DNA of 64,000 nucleotides from Metabacillus bambusae (lineage in GTDB: Bacteria > Bacillota > Bacilli > Bacillales > Bacillaceae). Location: positions 1 to 64,000 of the forward strand of contig NZ_JAGDEL010000001.1 of the NCBI RefSeq assembly GCF_017497975.1, in the 5' to 3' direction. Positions 15,440 to 24,842 of the stretch are shown piece by piece. The stretch's first letter is position 1; the number at the start of each line of letters is the position of its first letter. The notes beneath the pieces are model-generated. The model saw nothing but the letters and a program-made list of their open reading frames with translations, was not told the origin of the DNA and did not search any database. The position numbers were made by a program, and so were the translations under genes.

Positions 15440-18400
15440 ATGAAAAAATTTATGTGTGTATTTTTATGCTTAATACTACTATTTCCAACTTTTCAGAGTG
15501 GAGTCAGCTTCGCAGCAACAGTTGATCAACCAGCTGTAAATTCTATTATTAATGATGATTTCGAGAATGAAACAGTTGGAAATTTACCAGCTGGGTATAT
15601 TCATAGTGCCTCTCAAGAGGGAGTTACTGAAGAAACAAGCGCCGTATTTGTTGACGATGTACCCGTTGATTCTATAGGAAACACTTCCGCTAAAGGGTTA
15701 CGAGTATTTGATAATGATAGTGGTTCGTCTAAACGAGCTAGAACAATTGTTACAAAAGCATTCGATCAACAGGCTGGGAGTTTTGTAATTGAATTAACTA
15801 TGATGGAACCAAAAGCAGTAGGGAATTCATATCCCTTACGAATAGAAGATAAAGAAAATGGAAAATCAGGCATAATTCTTGAGGTTTCAGGTGGAAACCT
15901 TGGTTATAAGGGGAGTGATGGAGCTTTTAAACAGCTCTCTTATGAGGGTGAGAATAATATTCCATTAGAATCAAATGTATGGTATCACTTAAAACTATTA
16001 GTCGATATAGTTAATGATTCAGCAGACATCTATATAAATGGCAAATATACAGGTAACATTCCATTTTACCAAGCGGTTGATCGTTTAGATGCAATTGAAG
16101 CGCAAACGGCTGGATCATCTGTTGGGGATTTGTATTGGGACAATCTACAAGTATATGTTGAACCTACTGATTCACCAAAGGGCTTATCAGCAATATTCGG
16201 TGATCAAGTTGCAGAACTAAATTGGATCCCTGCCAAAGGTGCTTCTTCGTATAATATCAAGAGAAGTACGAATGATGGCGGACCTTACGAGGTTATTGCT
16301 ACAGACATAACAGAGACACGCTTTGTCGATAGTGGACTAGTAAATAATAAAACCTATTATTATGTTGTCTCTGCTGTAAATTCAGTCGGAGAAAGTAAAC
16401 TTTCAAACCAAGTTAGTGTTACACCAACTGAAATACCAAATCCACCTTCACCTCCAACTGATCTAACGGTTCTCCCTAGAGATAGTCAGATTGATTTGAG
16501 CTGGAAAACATCTGGTCGAACAAAGTCGATTTTATTTGTGGGTACAGGAATTTCAGCAGATGAAAAAACGATCGATCATCTAGAATCACTTGGATACACT
16601 GTCACTTTTAAAAAGGATAACGAAGTAAAAACAGAAGATGCACCTATTTATGATTTAGTATTTATTGGAGAATCCTCAGGCTCAAGCTACATTGGGGAAA
16701 AATTTATGAGTTCCCCTGTACCAGTAATATATGCAGAACCTTATGTCTTAGATGATGTCAATCTGAGTGCTTCTACTTCTGGAGCATTTGGAAGCTTTGA
16801 TAACCAAACCTCGATTAATATTAATCTTAGTAACCATCCACTTGCTGCTGGTTTGAGTGGCATGATCGATGTTTACACTCAATCTGGTAAAGTCAATTTT
16901 GGTGCACCTTCTGATGAAGCGATCGTGATTGCAACTGCAGCAGATGATGACAGCAAAGCAACGATTTTCGCCTATGAAAAGGGCTCGAAAAATATGAAGG
17001 GTGTTCCAGTACCAGCACGTCAAGTAGCTACATTTTTATTTGCGGGCCAGGAAGGTTATATGACAGAAAACGGTTGGAAGTTGATTGATGAGTCAGTTAA
17101 ATGGGCACTTGGCATTGATGAAAATAATGCCGGTCCAAAAGAAACGTATACTATTAAACGAAGTACAGATAAAGAAGGACCATATCAGACAATTGTTGAC
17201 AATATTGAGGGAACTAATTTTCGTGATACAGGTTTAGAAAATGGGACGAATTATTATTATGTTGTAACGGCAGAAAATATTGGAGGAGAGAGCACGAATT
17301 CTAAAGAAGTAAGTGCGTCACCTGTGGCTCCACTTCAAGCTCCAACCGGATTGTCAGCAAGTAATGGCAATGGAGAGATAACAATCAATTGGGCATCAGT
17401 TAAAGGGGCAACATCCTACCAAATCTTACGCAGTAAGGAAAAGGGAATGTCCTATGAAGTGATCAAAAGTGGGGTAACGGAAACGAACTATACTGATACT
17501 GAAATATCAAATGGGGATAGGTATTACTATGTTGTAGCTGCCAAAAACGAAACAGCTACTAGTACAAATTCCAATCCTATAAGCGCAGTTGGTATGCCAG
17601 AGAATGGAGTACCAGCCATTCCAAGTGGTATTGAAGCAACTGCAGGTGATACCCAGGTTATATTAACATGGTCTTCTATAAATGGGGCTGACACATATAA
17701 CATTAAGCGTGGTTCGTTTGATAGCAAAGAATATGAAGTAGTTGCAACTAATGTTCATCTTACTAGTTTTCAAGATGTCAACGTTAAAAATGGTGAAACC
17801 TATGACTATGTCATATCAGCTGTAAATGAGAAGGGAGAAAGCTTCGAATCCTCTCCTATTGCCGTTACTCCTGCGAAGGTAACAATTGTAGCCAAAGAGG
17901 GTGGAGATTTTAAAACTGTTCAAGAAGCCATTGATGCTGCACCTGATAACACTTCTAAACGGCATGTGATTTACCTGAAGGATGGAGAGTATCGTGAAAA
18001 AATTACGATACCTAAAAGTAAAACAAACCTTAGTTTAGTAGGTGAAAGTAAAGAAGGTACTGTTCTTGTTTATAGTGATAATGCAAACACACTAGGTCCT
18101 GATGGCAATCCATTAGGCACCTCAAAAAGTTCAAGTATATTTATTTATTCAAATGATTTTATTGCTAAAAACTTAACCATCCAGAATGATTCTGGACAAG
18201 GTACAGGTCAGGCGGTTGCAGCGTATGTTCAGGGTGATCGCGCATACTTTGAAAACGTTAAATTTTTAGGTTTTCAAGATACATTGTATACACATCTTTC
18301 AAGACAATATTATCAAGGCTGCTATATTGAAGGTGATGTCGATTTCATCTTTGGTCCAGCAACAGCGGTTTTTGAGGATTGCCAAATCCATAGTAAACGT

Positions 18401-20689
18401 GATGGTGGAATGTTAACAGCGGCTAGCACCCCTCAGGACAGTAAATATGGATATGTCTTTTTGAATTCTACTATTACTGCTGACGAAGGTGTAGAAGGAG
18501 TTCGTTTCGGAAGACCTTGGCGCCCATATTCATCTGTTACTTTTATCAATTCAGAGATCGATGCATCTATTGCATCTGATGGTTGGGATAATTGGGGAGA
18601 TGAAGGAAATGAAAAAACAGCGAGGTATTCAGAATATAATAGCAAAGGCGTAGGGGCAAATCCAAAAGAACGTGATCCTTGGACAAAGCAATTAACACCA
18701 GAGGAAGCTAATCAATATACTGTTCAAAATATATTGAAAGGAACGGATGGATGGGACCCTACTCGAATAGGTGTTATTCCATTATCAGATATAGCACCAC
18801 CAATTATTACGATCGATCAGAAGGATGGTTTTGTCAACAAAGCTGAATTTACAATTACAGGAAAAGTTGACAAAGAAGCAATCGTTACAGTGGATGAGAA
18901 GGAAATTTCACTACAAGAAGACTTCAAATTTAACACAACTGTTCACTTAAATGAGGGATTGAACTTAATCACTGTTCAAGCTCGAGATAAAGATGGAAAT
19001 CGTAGTATTCCATCTGTCCTAAGAGTTGTTTATGATCATGTCAAACCTGTTATTACAGTAGATGAGCTCAAGCTTGAGAAAAATGGAAATCACTACAATA
19101 CGATTTACAATCCGTTTCCACTATCAGGTAAGTTAAGTGAAGCTGGTACTATACTTGTTAATAAGAAGGCAATACAAGCCTCTTCGGATTATACATTTAA
19201 CTCAAATGTAGATCTTGAACCTGGATTAAATACCGTAACTCTGACTGCTATTGATCTTGCGGGAAATGAATCCGAACCTGTCGTTTTCAAAATTGTTCCG
19301 AAAGGAAATGCTGTACCAGACGGACCAATAAACATTATAAAAAGTGAAGTAACAAGCCCGAATACCGTTGAAGTAACATTTAATAGTAAACTGAAAAACT
19401 TTAATTCTAGTGATATTGAACTGCAAACTGCAACCAATGATTGGGGAGATCTTGATCCCAATCTTAAACCAAATATGACAGTGGAAAGTATTTCTACAAG
19501 AGTAAATAAAGACAAACAAACGGTAGCGGTTATTAAAACCAAGGAAATATTTAACACGGATGGTACACTCACGAAGCAACTAGATGAAGATCCATACGAT
19601 ATACCTTACCTCAATGCTGCCTATTATACCGGAAATAAAGAAATAGATCGTAAACAGGCTGATGCTCTATTATCCTGGCAGATGGATCATGGTGGATGGT
19701 ATAAAAACATGGAGGATAAATACAATCGACATTGGGATGGTCAAGAACCTAAATCCGAAATGTATACTCCTGAACATGGTGAATTGGGTGTCATTGATAA
19801 TAATGCTACTACAAATGAGATACTCTTCTTGGCTTTAATGTATAAGGAAACAGGTGATATTCGATATAAAGACTCTGTTTTAAAAGGTATCCATTATTTA
19901 CTTGAGGCTCAATATGATACCGGTGGATGGCCGCAAGTATATCCTGCAAGAGGTAACTACTCGGACTATGTTACGTATAACGATAATGCGATGGTTCGTG
20001 TTATGAATGTATTAACAATGGTCTCGCAAAAGAAGTATCCATTTAATTCAGATATTGTAAATAAGGAGCTTTTAGAACAGATCAACCTTTCATTAAACCT
20101 TGGGGTGGATTATATTTTAAAATCCCAAATCAAGGTGAATGGTGAATTAACAGCATGGTGTGCACAACATGATCCAGTTACGTACGAACCAAAAGAAGCA
20201 CGTTCCTATGAGCATCCATCTCTTTCAGGTTCCGAATCAGTTGGGATTGTCCAGTATTTGATGGCACTGCCAAACCCTTCAATAGAAATTCAGTCTGCAA
20301 TCAATGGTGCTTTAAATTGGTTTGAAGAAGCAAAAGTTGAAGAGATGAAATATGTTTCAGGGGATCCGGCAGGGCAGTATTTTTATCCTGATACAGCAAG
20401 CAACACTTGGTATCGATTTTATGAGATCGGCACCAATCGTCCAATCTTTTCAGGTAGAGATGGTTTAATCAAACACAATATTCTAGAAATTGAACAAGAA
20501 AGAAGAGACGGTTATCGCTGGGCAGGAGAATGGCCACAAAAATTACTTGATGTTACAAATACAACAGGTTATTACGAAAACCGAGTATATGTAAAAGTCG
20601 TTGGTGATAGTTCGCAAAATGCGGCGGGTGAATCTTTGAAAATAGGAAGTTTGTATAAAGTCGAAGATGGTTTTTCAGCACAGGAATGA
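15440..20689 (+). CDS. Secreted bifunctional pectin methylesterase (CE8)-pectate lyase (PL10)
   Basis: A 1749-residue secreted enzyme. In order: signal peptide (1-28, cleavage after SFA); LamG-like beta-sandwich (about 35-245); four FN3 domains (about 248-333, 338-630, 631-720, 721-812); pectinesterase CE8 (about 815-1110) with Gln946/Asp947, Asp968 (DVDFIFG), Arg1025 and Trp1027 at the catalytic positions; two Ig-like modules (1119-1196, 1200-1287); a linker domain; PL10 pectate lyase (about 1380-1749; NNATTNEILFLALMYK, DTGGWPQ, YRWAGEWPQ). The second FN3 is interrupted at about 360-565 by a Rossmann-like, ThuA/amidotransferase-like domain. The esterase would strip methyl groups so the lyase can cleave polygalacturonate. 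No cell-wall anchor is seen. Confidence 0.92.
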   Translation: MKKFMCVFLCLILLFPTFQSGVSFAATVDQPAVNSIINDDFENETVGNLPAGYIHSASQEGVTEETSAVFVDDVPVDSIGNTSAKGLRVFDNDSGSSKRARTIVTKAFDQQAGSFVIELTMMEPKAVGNSYPLRIEDKENGKSGIILEVSGGNLGYKGSDGAFKQLSYEGENNIPLESNVWYHLKLLVDIVNDSADIYINGKYTGNIPFYQAVDRLDAIEAQTAGSSVGDLYWDNLQVYVEPTDSPKGLSAIFGDQVAELNWIPAKGASSYNIKRSTNDGGPYEVIATDITETRFVDSGLVNNKTYYYVVSAVNSVGESKLSNQVSVTPTEIPNPPSPPTDLTVLPRDSQIDLSWKTSGRTKSILFVGTGISADEKTIDHLESLGYTVTFKKDNEVKTEDAPIYDLVFIGESSGSSYIGEKFMSSPVPVIYAEPYVLDDVNLSASTSGAFGSFDNQTSININLSNHPLAAGLSGMIDVYTQSGKVNFGAPSDEAIVIATAADDDSKATIFAYEKGSKNMKGVPVPARQVATFLFAGQEGYMTENGWKLIDESVKWALGIDENNAGPKETYTIKRSTDKEGPYQTIVDNIEGTNFRDTGLENGTNYYYVVTAENIGGESTNSKEVSASPVAPLQAPTGLSASNGNGEITINWASVKGATSYQILRSKEKGMSYEVIKSGVTETNYTDTEISNGDRYYYVVAAKNETATSTNSNPISAVGMPENGVPAIPSGIEATAGDTQVILTWSSINGADTYNIKRGSFDSKEYEVVATNVHLTSFQDVNVKNGETYDYVISAVNEKGESFESSPIAVTPAKVTIVAKEGGDFKTVQEAIDAAPDNTSKRHVIYLKDGEYREKITIPKSKTNLSLVGESKEGTVLVYSDNANTLGPDGNPLGTSKSSSIFIYSNDFIAKNLTIQNDSGQGTGQAVAAYVQGDRAYFENVKFLGFQDTLYTHLSRQYYQGCYIEGDVDFIFGPATAVFEDCQIHSKRDGGMLTAASTPQDSKYGYVFLNSTITADEGVEGVRFGRPWRPYSSVTFINSEIDASIASDGWDNWGDEGNEKTARYSEYNSKGVGANPKERDPWTKQLTPEEANQYTVQNILKGTDGWDPTRIGVIPLSDIAPPIITIDQKDGFVNKAEFTITGKVDKEAIVTVDEKEISLQEDFKFNTTVHLNEGLNLITVQARDKDGNRSIPSVLRVVYDHVKPVITVDELKLEKNGNHYNTIYNPFPLSGKLSEAGTILVNKKAIQASSDYTFNSNVDLEPGLNTVTLTAIDLAGNESEPVVFKIVPKGNAVPDGPINIIKSEVTSPNTVEVTFNSKLKNFNSSDIELQTATNDWGDLDPNLKPNMTVESISTRVNKDKQTVAVIKTKEIFNTDGTLTKQLDEDPYDIPYLNAAYYTGNKEIDRKQADALLSWQMDHGGWYKNMEDKYNRHWDGQEPKSEMYTPEHGELGVIDNNATTNEILFLALMYKETGDIRYKDSVLKGIHYLLEAQYDTGGWPQVYPARGNYSDYVTYNDNAMVRVMNVLTMVSQKKYPFNSDIVNKELLEQINLSLNLGVDYILKSQIKVNGELTAWCAQHDPVTYEPKEARSYEHPSLSGSESVGIVQYLMALPNPSIEIQSAINGALNWFEEAKVEEMKYVSGDPAGQYFYPDTASNTWYRFYEIGTNRPIFSGRDGLIKHNILEIEQERRDGYRWAGEWPQKLLDVTNTTGYYENRVYVKVVGDSSQNAAGESLKIGSLYKVEDGFSAQE

Positions 20690-21020
20690 TAAAGTTTTTG
20701 CATTCTGACCTTCATTTACAAATTGACAAATAGATTGTTGATAAAAAAGCAGAGCTGCCGCCTGGCAGTCTGCTTTAAAAAAAACGAATCAATTGATCAT
20801 TATTATTTTCGTGTTTGATCCAGTCTTTCAATACCTAGTTGTTCTCTAGGGATTTGAAAAATGATTATATGTCCTCAAACCAATTGAATTATTTGTAATG
20901 TTCAATAATAAAAGGTCGTGTTGAGGATTAAATGACAAACATTTAACCTTTAGAGGTTTTTACAATTCAAAAAAATGATAGCTGATAAATAAATATTAGG
21001 TCATAAAAGGAGGATGAATA
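20690..21020. other. Non-coding region between the two pectinase genes
   Basis: It contains one terminator (20746-20776) and AT-rich DNA that should carry the promoter of the second lyase gene. No cre-like site is visible here. Confidence 0.5.
20746..20776 (+). terminator. Terminator of the CE8-PL10 gene
   Basis: The stem AAAGCAGAGCTGCC pairs with GGCAGTCTGCTTT around a GCCT loop. The hairpin is A-rich before and after. Confidence 0.7.
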
Positions 21021-23312
21021 GTGAAAAGGTTTACTCTCATGGTAACAACGGTAGTATTATTTTTTGGGTTGTTAGAAATTTCTTTTATTCCTCAAGAAGG
21101 TCAAGCGGAAGCTAACAAGATTCTAGCATTTCCAGGAGCTGAAGGCGGGGGAATGTATACAAGTGGTGGACGTGGCTACGACGTATATGAAGTGACAACC
21201 TTAGAGGATTATGGTGAGGGTGATCCTCCTATTAAAGGAACGTTAAGAGATGCAGTTAGTCAAGGAAATCGAACTGTCGTCTTTCGAGTATCTGGTACAA
21301 TTTATCTTAAGCAAAGCTTGAAGATTAAACAAAAAAACTTAACAATCGCTGGACAAACAGCTCCAGGTGATGGAATTGCTGTTGCAGGTTTTGGGACCGA
21401 TATCTCTGGTTCTGAAAATATTATTGTCCGTTATATGAGATTTAGACCTGGCAGCACAAATATTGATTCAGAGCCTGATGCGTTTGGTGGACGTGATGTC
21501 AAGGATGCGATAGTAGATCATATCTCAACAAGCTGGTCTGTTGATGAAACACTGTCTTTTTATAGAAATGAAAATACAACATTACAGTGGAGCATAATTA
21601 GTGAGAGTTTGTATATATCAGGTCATGTGAAAGGAAGACATGGTTATGGTGGAATATGGGGCGGTGAGAATGCCACTTTTGCCAATAACTTAATTGCTAG
21701 CCATACAAGTCGCCTTCCTGCACTGGGGAATTCAGGAAATAAACTACATCCGATTTCTAGTACAGATATGGTCAACAATGTCATTTACAATTGGGGATTT
21801 AACTCTACCTATGGTGGGAATGATCAGGAAAATAATGTGATCAATAATTATTATAAGCCAGGTCCAGCTACACATGAAAAAGTACTGAAGCGTGTGGTTA
21901 GTCCTGGACAAAACGGCCGATCTAGCTGGTTTTATGTAAACGGTAATTATATGTATGGAAATAAAGCTGTAACAGAAGATAATACGTTAGGAATAGAAGA
22001 AATAAAAGATGGTACCGTTTTTTCTGACACTCCTTTTGATGTGTTAGGCCACGATACATTAAATATAAAGCCTGCTGAAAAAGCTTATGAAGAGGTACTT
22101 AAAAAATCAGGTGCAACATATCCGCGTAGGGATGCTATTGATGCGCGTATTGTTAATGATGTTAAAAATGGTACCGGTAGATTAATTAATAATGAATGGG
22201 AAGTAGGCGGTTATCCTGAATTAAAATCGGCAAAGGCACCAGTTGATACAGACCATGATGGGATACCGAATACATGGGAAGAAGCCAATGGATTAAATCC
22301 TGAAGATCGTGCTGATGGGAAGGAAATTACAGCATCAGGTTATTCGAATTTAGAATTATATTTAAACTCACTTGTTCTTATAGATATGCAAGCTGAGAAT
22401 CCAGAGATAGACCTTCTATCACCTAAAATGAACGGTATTTATAAAGCAGGTTCTACCGTGAGAATGAAAGTTAAGCTAAAGGATAAACGAACTATTTCCA
22501 AAGTAGAATATTATCGTAATGATGAGAAGATTGGAGAGTCTTCTGATGGTACATTCGATTTTGAGTGGAAAAATGCCCCTGATGGTACATGGTATATAAC
22601 AGCAAAAGCAATTGACAAAAACGGAAATGCTACACAGACAACCTCTATGCCAATTCATGTTAATACAGTAAATCAATCTGGAAATTGGACCGCGAAAGAT
22701 ATCGGAAAAGTTCTAATAAAAGGAATCACAACTAAGACGAATGAAGGACTTATAGTCAAAGGCTCGGGAAGCATTGATCAAAGAGCTGACTCCTTTCATT
22801 TTGCCTTTAAGGAAGTAACCGGAGACGCAGAACTGGTTGCAAGAATAGATTCGCTAACAAAAGTTGACAACAATGCTATTTTGGGCTTAATGATACGTGA
22901 TAGTCTTGAAAAAGATGCAGCTACAGCGATCATTAGTACTTCGGTGGTGAAAGCTGATAAACAGGATACACCTTATTCAGTCCATTTTTCTACGCGAACT
23001 AATAACGGTGAGCCAATTCTTGCACCAGGTGAAAACGATCGACCTGAGGAAATTGGCGTACCATCCCTTAATGGGACAACACTTCCATACTGGTTAAAAA
23101 TTGTAAGAAATGGTGATCTATTAATAGGGTATGCTTCAGAAGATGGAGAAAATTGGACAGAAGTTGGTCGAAAAGAAATCAAAATGGGTGAAGGTGTTTA
23201 TATAGGATTTGCGGTAGATGGTGCTAAAAATACGAGTGAAATTGCAAACTATAATACAGCCACTTTTTCTAACATTTCGCTTATAGGAGATATAAGTCAA
23301 ATAGGTAAGTAG
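21021..23312 (+). CDS. Secreted pectate lyase-like protein (PL1 type) with accessory domains
   Basis: These 763 residues have a signal peptide (about 1-30), then a right-handed beta-helix lyase domain (about 33-400): FPGAEGGGMYTSGGRG, TLRDAV, VVFRVSGTIYL, IAGQTAPGDGI and VRYMRFRPG match pectate lyase C-like proteins. A thrombospondin-3-type calcium motif follows (DTDHDGIPNTWEEANGLNP, about 409), then an Ig-like domain (464-550) and a C-terminal concanavalin-like, DUF1349-like domain (about 553-755). Start GTG 21021 has AAAGGAGG at 6-base spacing. It probably cleaves polygalacturonate outside the cell and works with the upstream CE8-PL10 enzyme and the importer. Confidence 0.88.
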   Translation: MKRFTLMVTTVVLFFGLLEISFIPQEGQAEANKILAFPGAEGGGMYTSGGRGYDVYEVTTLEDYGEGDPPIKGTLRDAVSQGNRTVVFRVSGTIYLKQSLKIKQKNLTIAGQTAPGDGIAVAGFGTDISGSENIIVRYMRFRPGSTNIDSEPDAFGGRDVKDAIVDHISTSWSVDETLSFYRNENTTLQWSIISESLYISGHVKGRHGYGGIWGGENATFANNLIASHTSRLPALGNSGNKLHPISSTDMVNNVIYNWGFNSTYGGNDQENNVINNYYKPGPATHEKVLKRVVSPGQNGRSSWFYVNGNYMYGNKAVTEDNTLGIEEIKDGTVFSDTPFDVLGHDTLNIKPAEKAYEEVLKKSGATYPRRDAIDARIVNDVKNGTGRLINNEWEVGGYPELKSAKAPVDTDHDGIPNTWEEANGLNPEDRADGKEITASGYSNLELYLNSLVLIDMQAENPEIDLLSPKMNGIYKAGSTVRMKVKLKDKRTISKVEYYRNDEKIGESSDGTFDFEWKNAPDGTWYITAKAIDKNGNATQTTSMPIHVNTVNQSGNWTAKDIGKVLIKGITTKTNEGLIVKGSGSIDQRADSFHFAFKEVTGDAELVARIDSLTKVDNNAILGLMIRDSLEKDAATAIISTSVVKADKQDTPYSVHFSTRTNNGEPILAPGENDRPEEIGVPSLNGTTLPYWLKIVRNGDLLIGYASEDGENWTEVGRKEIKMGEGVYIGFAVDGAKNTSEIANYNTATFSNISLIGDISQIGK

Positions 23313-23352
23313 GTTGTGTTGGTACCAAACATTTTAACTGGGTAACTAGAAG

Positions 23353-23392
23353 AAAGACTGAACTCTGAATAAATACAGGGTTCAGTCTTTTG
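23353..23392 (+). terminator. Terminator of the second lyase gene
   Basis: A 15-bp stem with one mismatch (AAAGACTGAAC.CTG paired to CAG.GTTCAGTCTTT) and an 8-base loop ends in TTTT. It also faces the convergent small gene. Confidence 0.8.
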
Positions 23393-23409
23393 CCATAGGA
23401 TACAAAGCT

Positions 23410-23556
23410 TTAAGAATTTTTATTTTTATTAGGAATTCTGTTATTTTGACTTCCGTTTCCTCTGAAAAATTCCTTCACTTCAACATCTTGTCCGTTTTCA
23501 ATTGCTCTTTTTTCAGCTCTTGAACGAATTTGTCGGCCATCACTTTGGTTGCCCAT
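23410..23556 (-). CDS. Small hydrophilic protein, 48 residues
   Basis: A short frame with ATG at 23554-23556 has AAGGAG 9 bases upstream. It encodes MGNQSDGRQIRSRAEKRAIE and ends in IPNKNKNS. It is rich in Arg, Lys, Asn, Gln and Glu, with no hydrophobic segment. The composition resembles small spore-associated or nucleic-acid-binding proteins of Bacillus, but I cannot name a family. Ribosome binding site, codon pattern and convergent placement before a terminator support a real gene. Confidence 0.6.
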   Translation of the reverse strand: MGNQSDGRQIRSRAEKRAIENGQDVEVKEFFRGNGSQNNRIPNKNKNS

Positions 23557-23870
23557 TTCATCATTCTCCTTTTTTAATGATCATAAATAGCATTGGTTAT
23601 TTTCATAAAAATATTTATTGTATATTTAGAAATGAATGTAAGATTTTTATTAATAAATCAACAAAGCAACGGATCATTTTGCTAATTCATATCTTCCTCA
23701 AGTATTTATCCCCACTAGTTTCTTGTTAAAAAATGAATATTGCGCAATTTTTTAAAAAGTATTTGATTACCGAAAGGAAATCATAAGATTACGTCAAATT
23801 CAATAATGGTGTGCTTATTATGATTACACCCTTGAGGATCACCATGAAAAAAGAAAAGAGGAAAAGTGAA
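23557..23870. other. Non-coding region before the moxR operon
   Basis: AT-rich divergent intergenic DNA that must hold promoters for the small minus-strand gene and the moxR operon. A -35/-10 pair could not be assigned with confidence. Confidence 0.4.
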
Positions 23871-24842
23871 ATGAACCTAAATTATATACAAGAAGTAGCA
23901 TCTAAAGTAAAAGAGAACATCCAAAAAGTTGTAATCGGGAAAGAGGAGCAGATCGATCAGCTTCTTGTTGCCTTAATCTCTTCTGGACATGTTCTTTTGG
24001 AGGATGTCCCTGGAACAGGAAAGACTTTATTAGCAAAAACTATGGCTAAATCCTTAGATTGTTCATTTAAACGAATACAATTCACACCGGATTTACTTCC
24101 TACCGATGTGACAGGGATTAATTTTTACAATCAAAAGAAGGGAGAATTTGAATTTCGATCAGGATCGATTTTTTCGAATATTGTCCTAGCAGACGAAATA
24201 AATCGGGCAACACCAAGAACACAATCTAGTTTACTAGAGTGTATGGAGGAAAGACAGGCAACAATTGACGGTGAAACACATGTATTAGATCGTCCATTTA
24301 TGGTGATTGCTACTCAAAATCCTGTTGAAAACCAAGGAACCTTTCCATTACCTGAAGCACAACTCGATCGTTTTTTAATAAAGGTAAACTTAGGCTATCC
24401 ATCCAAGGAGGAAGGAATAAATATTTTAAAGCGTTTTAAAGAAAATAATCCGCTTGAAGAGATAAACCCTGTCATAAATAAGGAAGAAATTGTTGCAGCT
24501 CAAGACTTATATTCTAAAATTTATGTCAGTGAAGATATTCTCCAATACATCATGAATATAGTAGAAAAAACTAGAAATCATCAAGCAATAGAGTTAGGAA
24601 TTAGTCCACGGGGAAGCCAAGCATTGTTAAAGGCTGTCCAAGTTTATGCGATTCTCAAAGGCCGTGATTATGTGAGTCCTGATGATGTAAAGGCATTGGT
24701 AAAACCTGTTTTAGGGCACCGTCTACTGCTAAAATCTATGATGAGAGCAAAGAATAGCCAAGTTAATTCAATCTTAGATGAAGTGTTGGAAGCGGTACCA
24801 GTACCTGCAGAGAAAGAACTTATGAAAGGCATTCAATCATAG
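23871..24842 (+). CDS. MoxR-family AAA ATPase
   Basis: This 323-residue AAA+ chaperone-like ATPase has Walker A (VLLEDVPGTGKT), Walker B (IVLADEINRA) and sensor 1 (VIATQNP) motifs and an arginine-rich C-terminal lid domain (ISPRGSQALLKAVQ). The start at 23871 (MNLNYIQEV) is typical of the family and has AGAGG 9 bases upstream; an ATG at 23844 with GAGG before it is also possible. It forms an operon with DUF58 and DUF4129 genes, a conserved set thought to assemble or activate partner proteins at the membrane. Only one base separates functions here: the next gene begins directly after the stop. Confidence 0.92.
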   Translation: MNLNYIQEVASKVKENIQKVVIGKEEQIDQLLVALISSGHVLLEDVPGTGKTLLAKTMAKSLDCSFKRIQFTPDLLPTDVTGINFYNQKKGEFEFRSGSIFSNIVLADEINRATPRTQSSLLECMEERQATIDGETHVLDRPFMVIATQNPVENQGTFPLPEAQLDRFLIKVNLGYPSKEEGINILKRFKENNPLEEINPVINKEEIVAAQDLYSKIYVSEDILQYIMNIVEKTRNHQAIELGISPRGSQALLKAVQVYAILKGRDYVSPDDVKALVKPVLGHRLLLKSMMRAKNSQVNSILDEVLEAVPVPAEKELMKGIQS

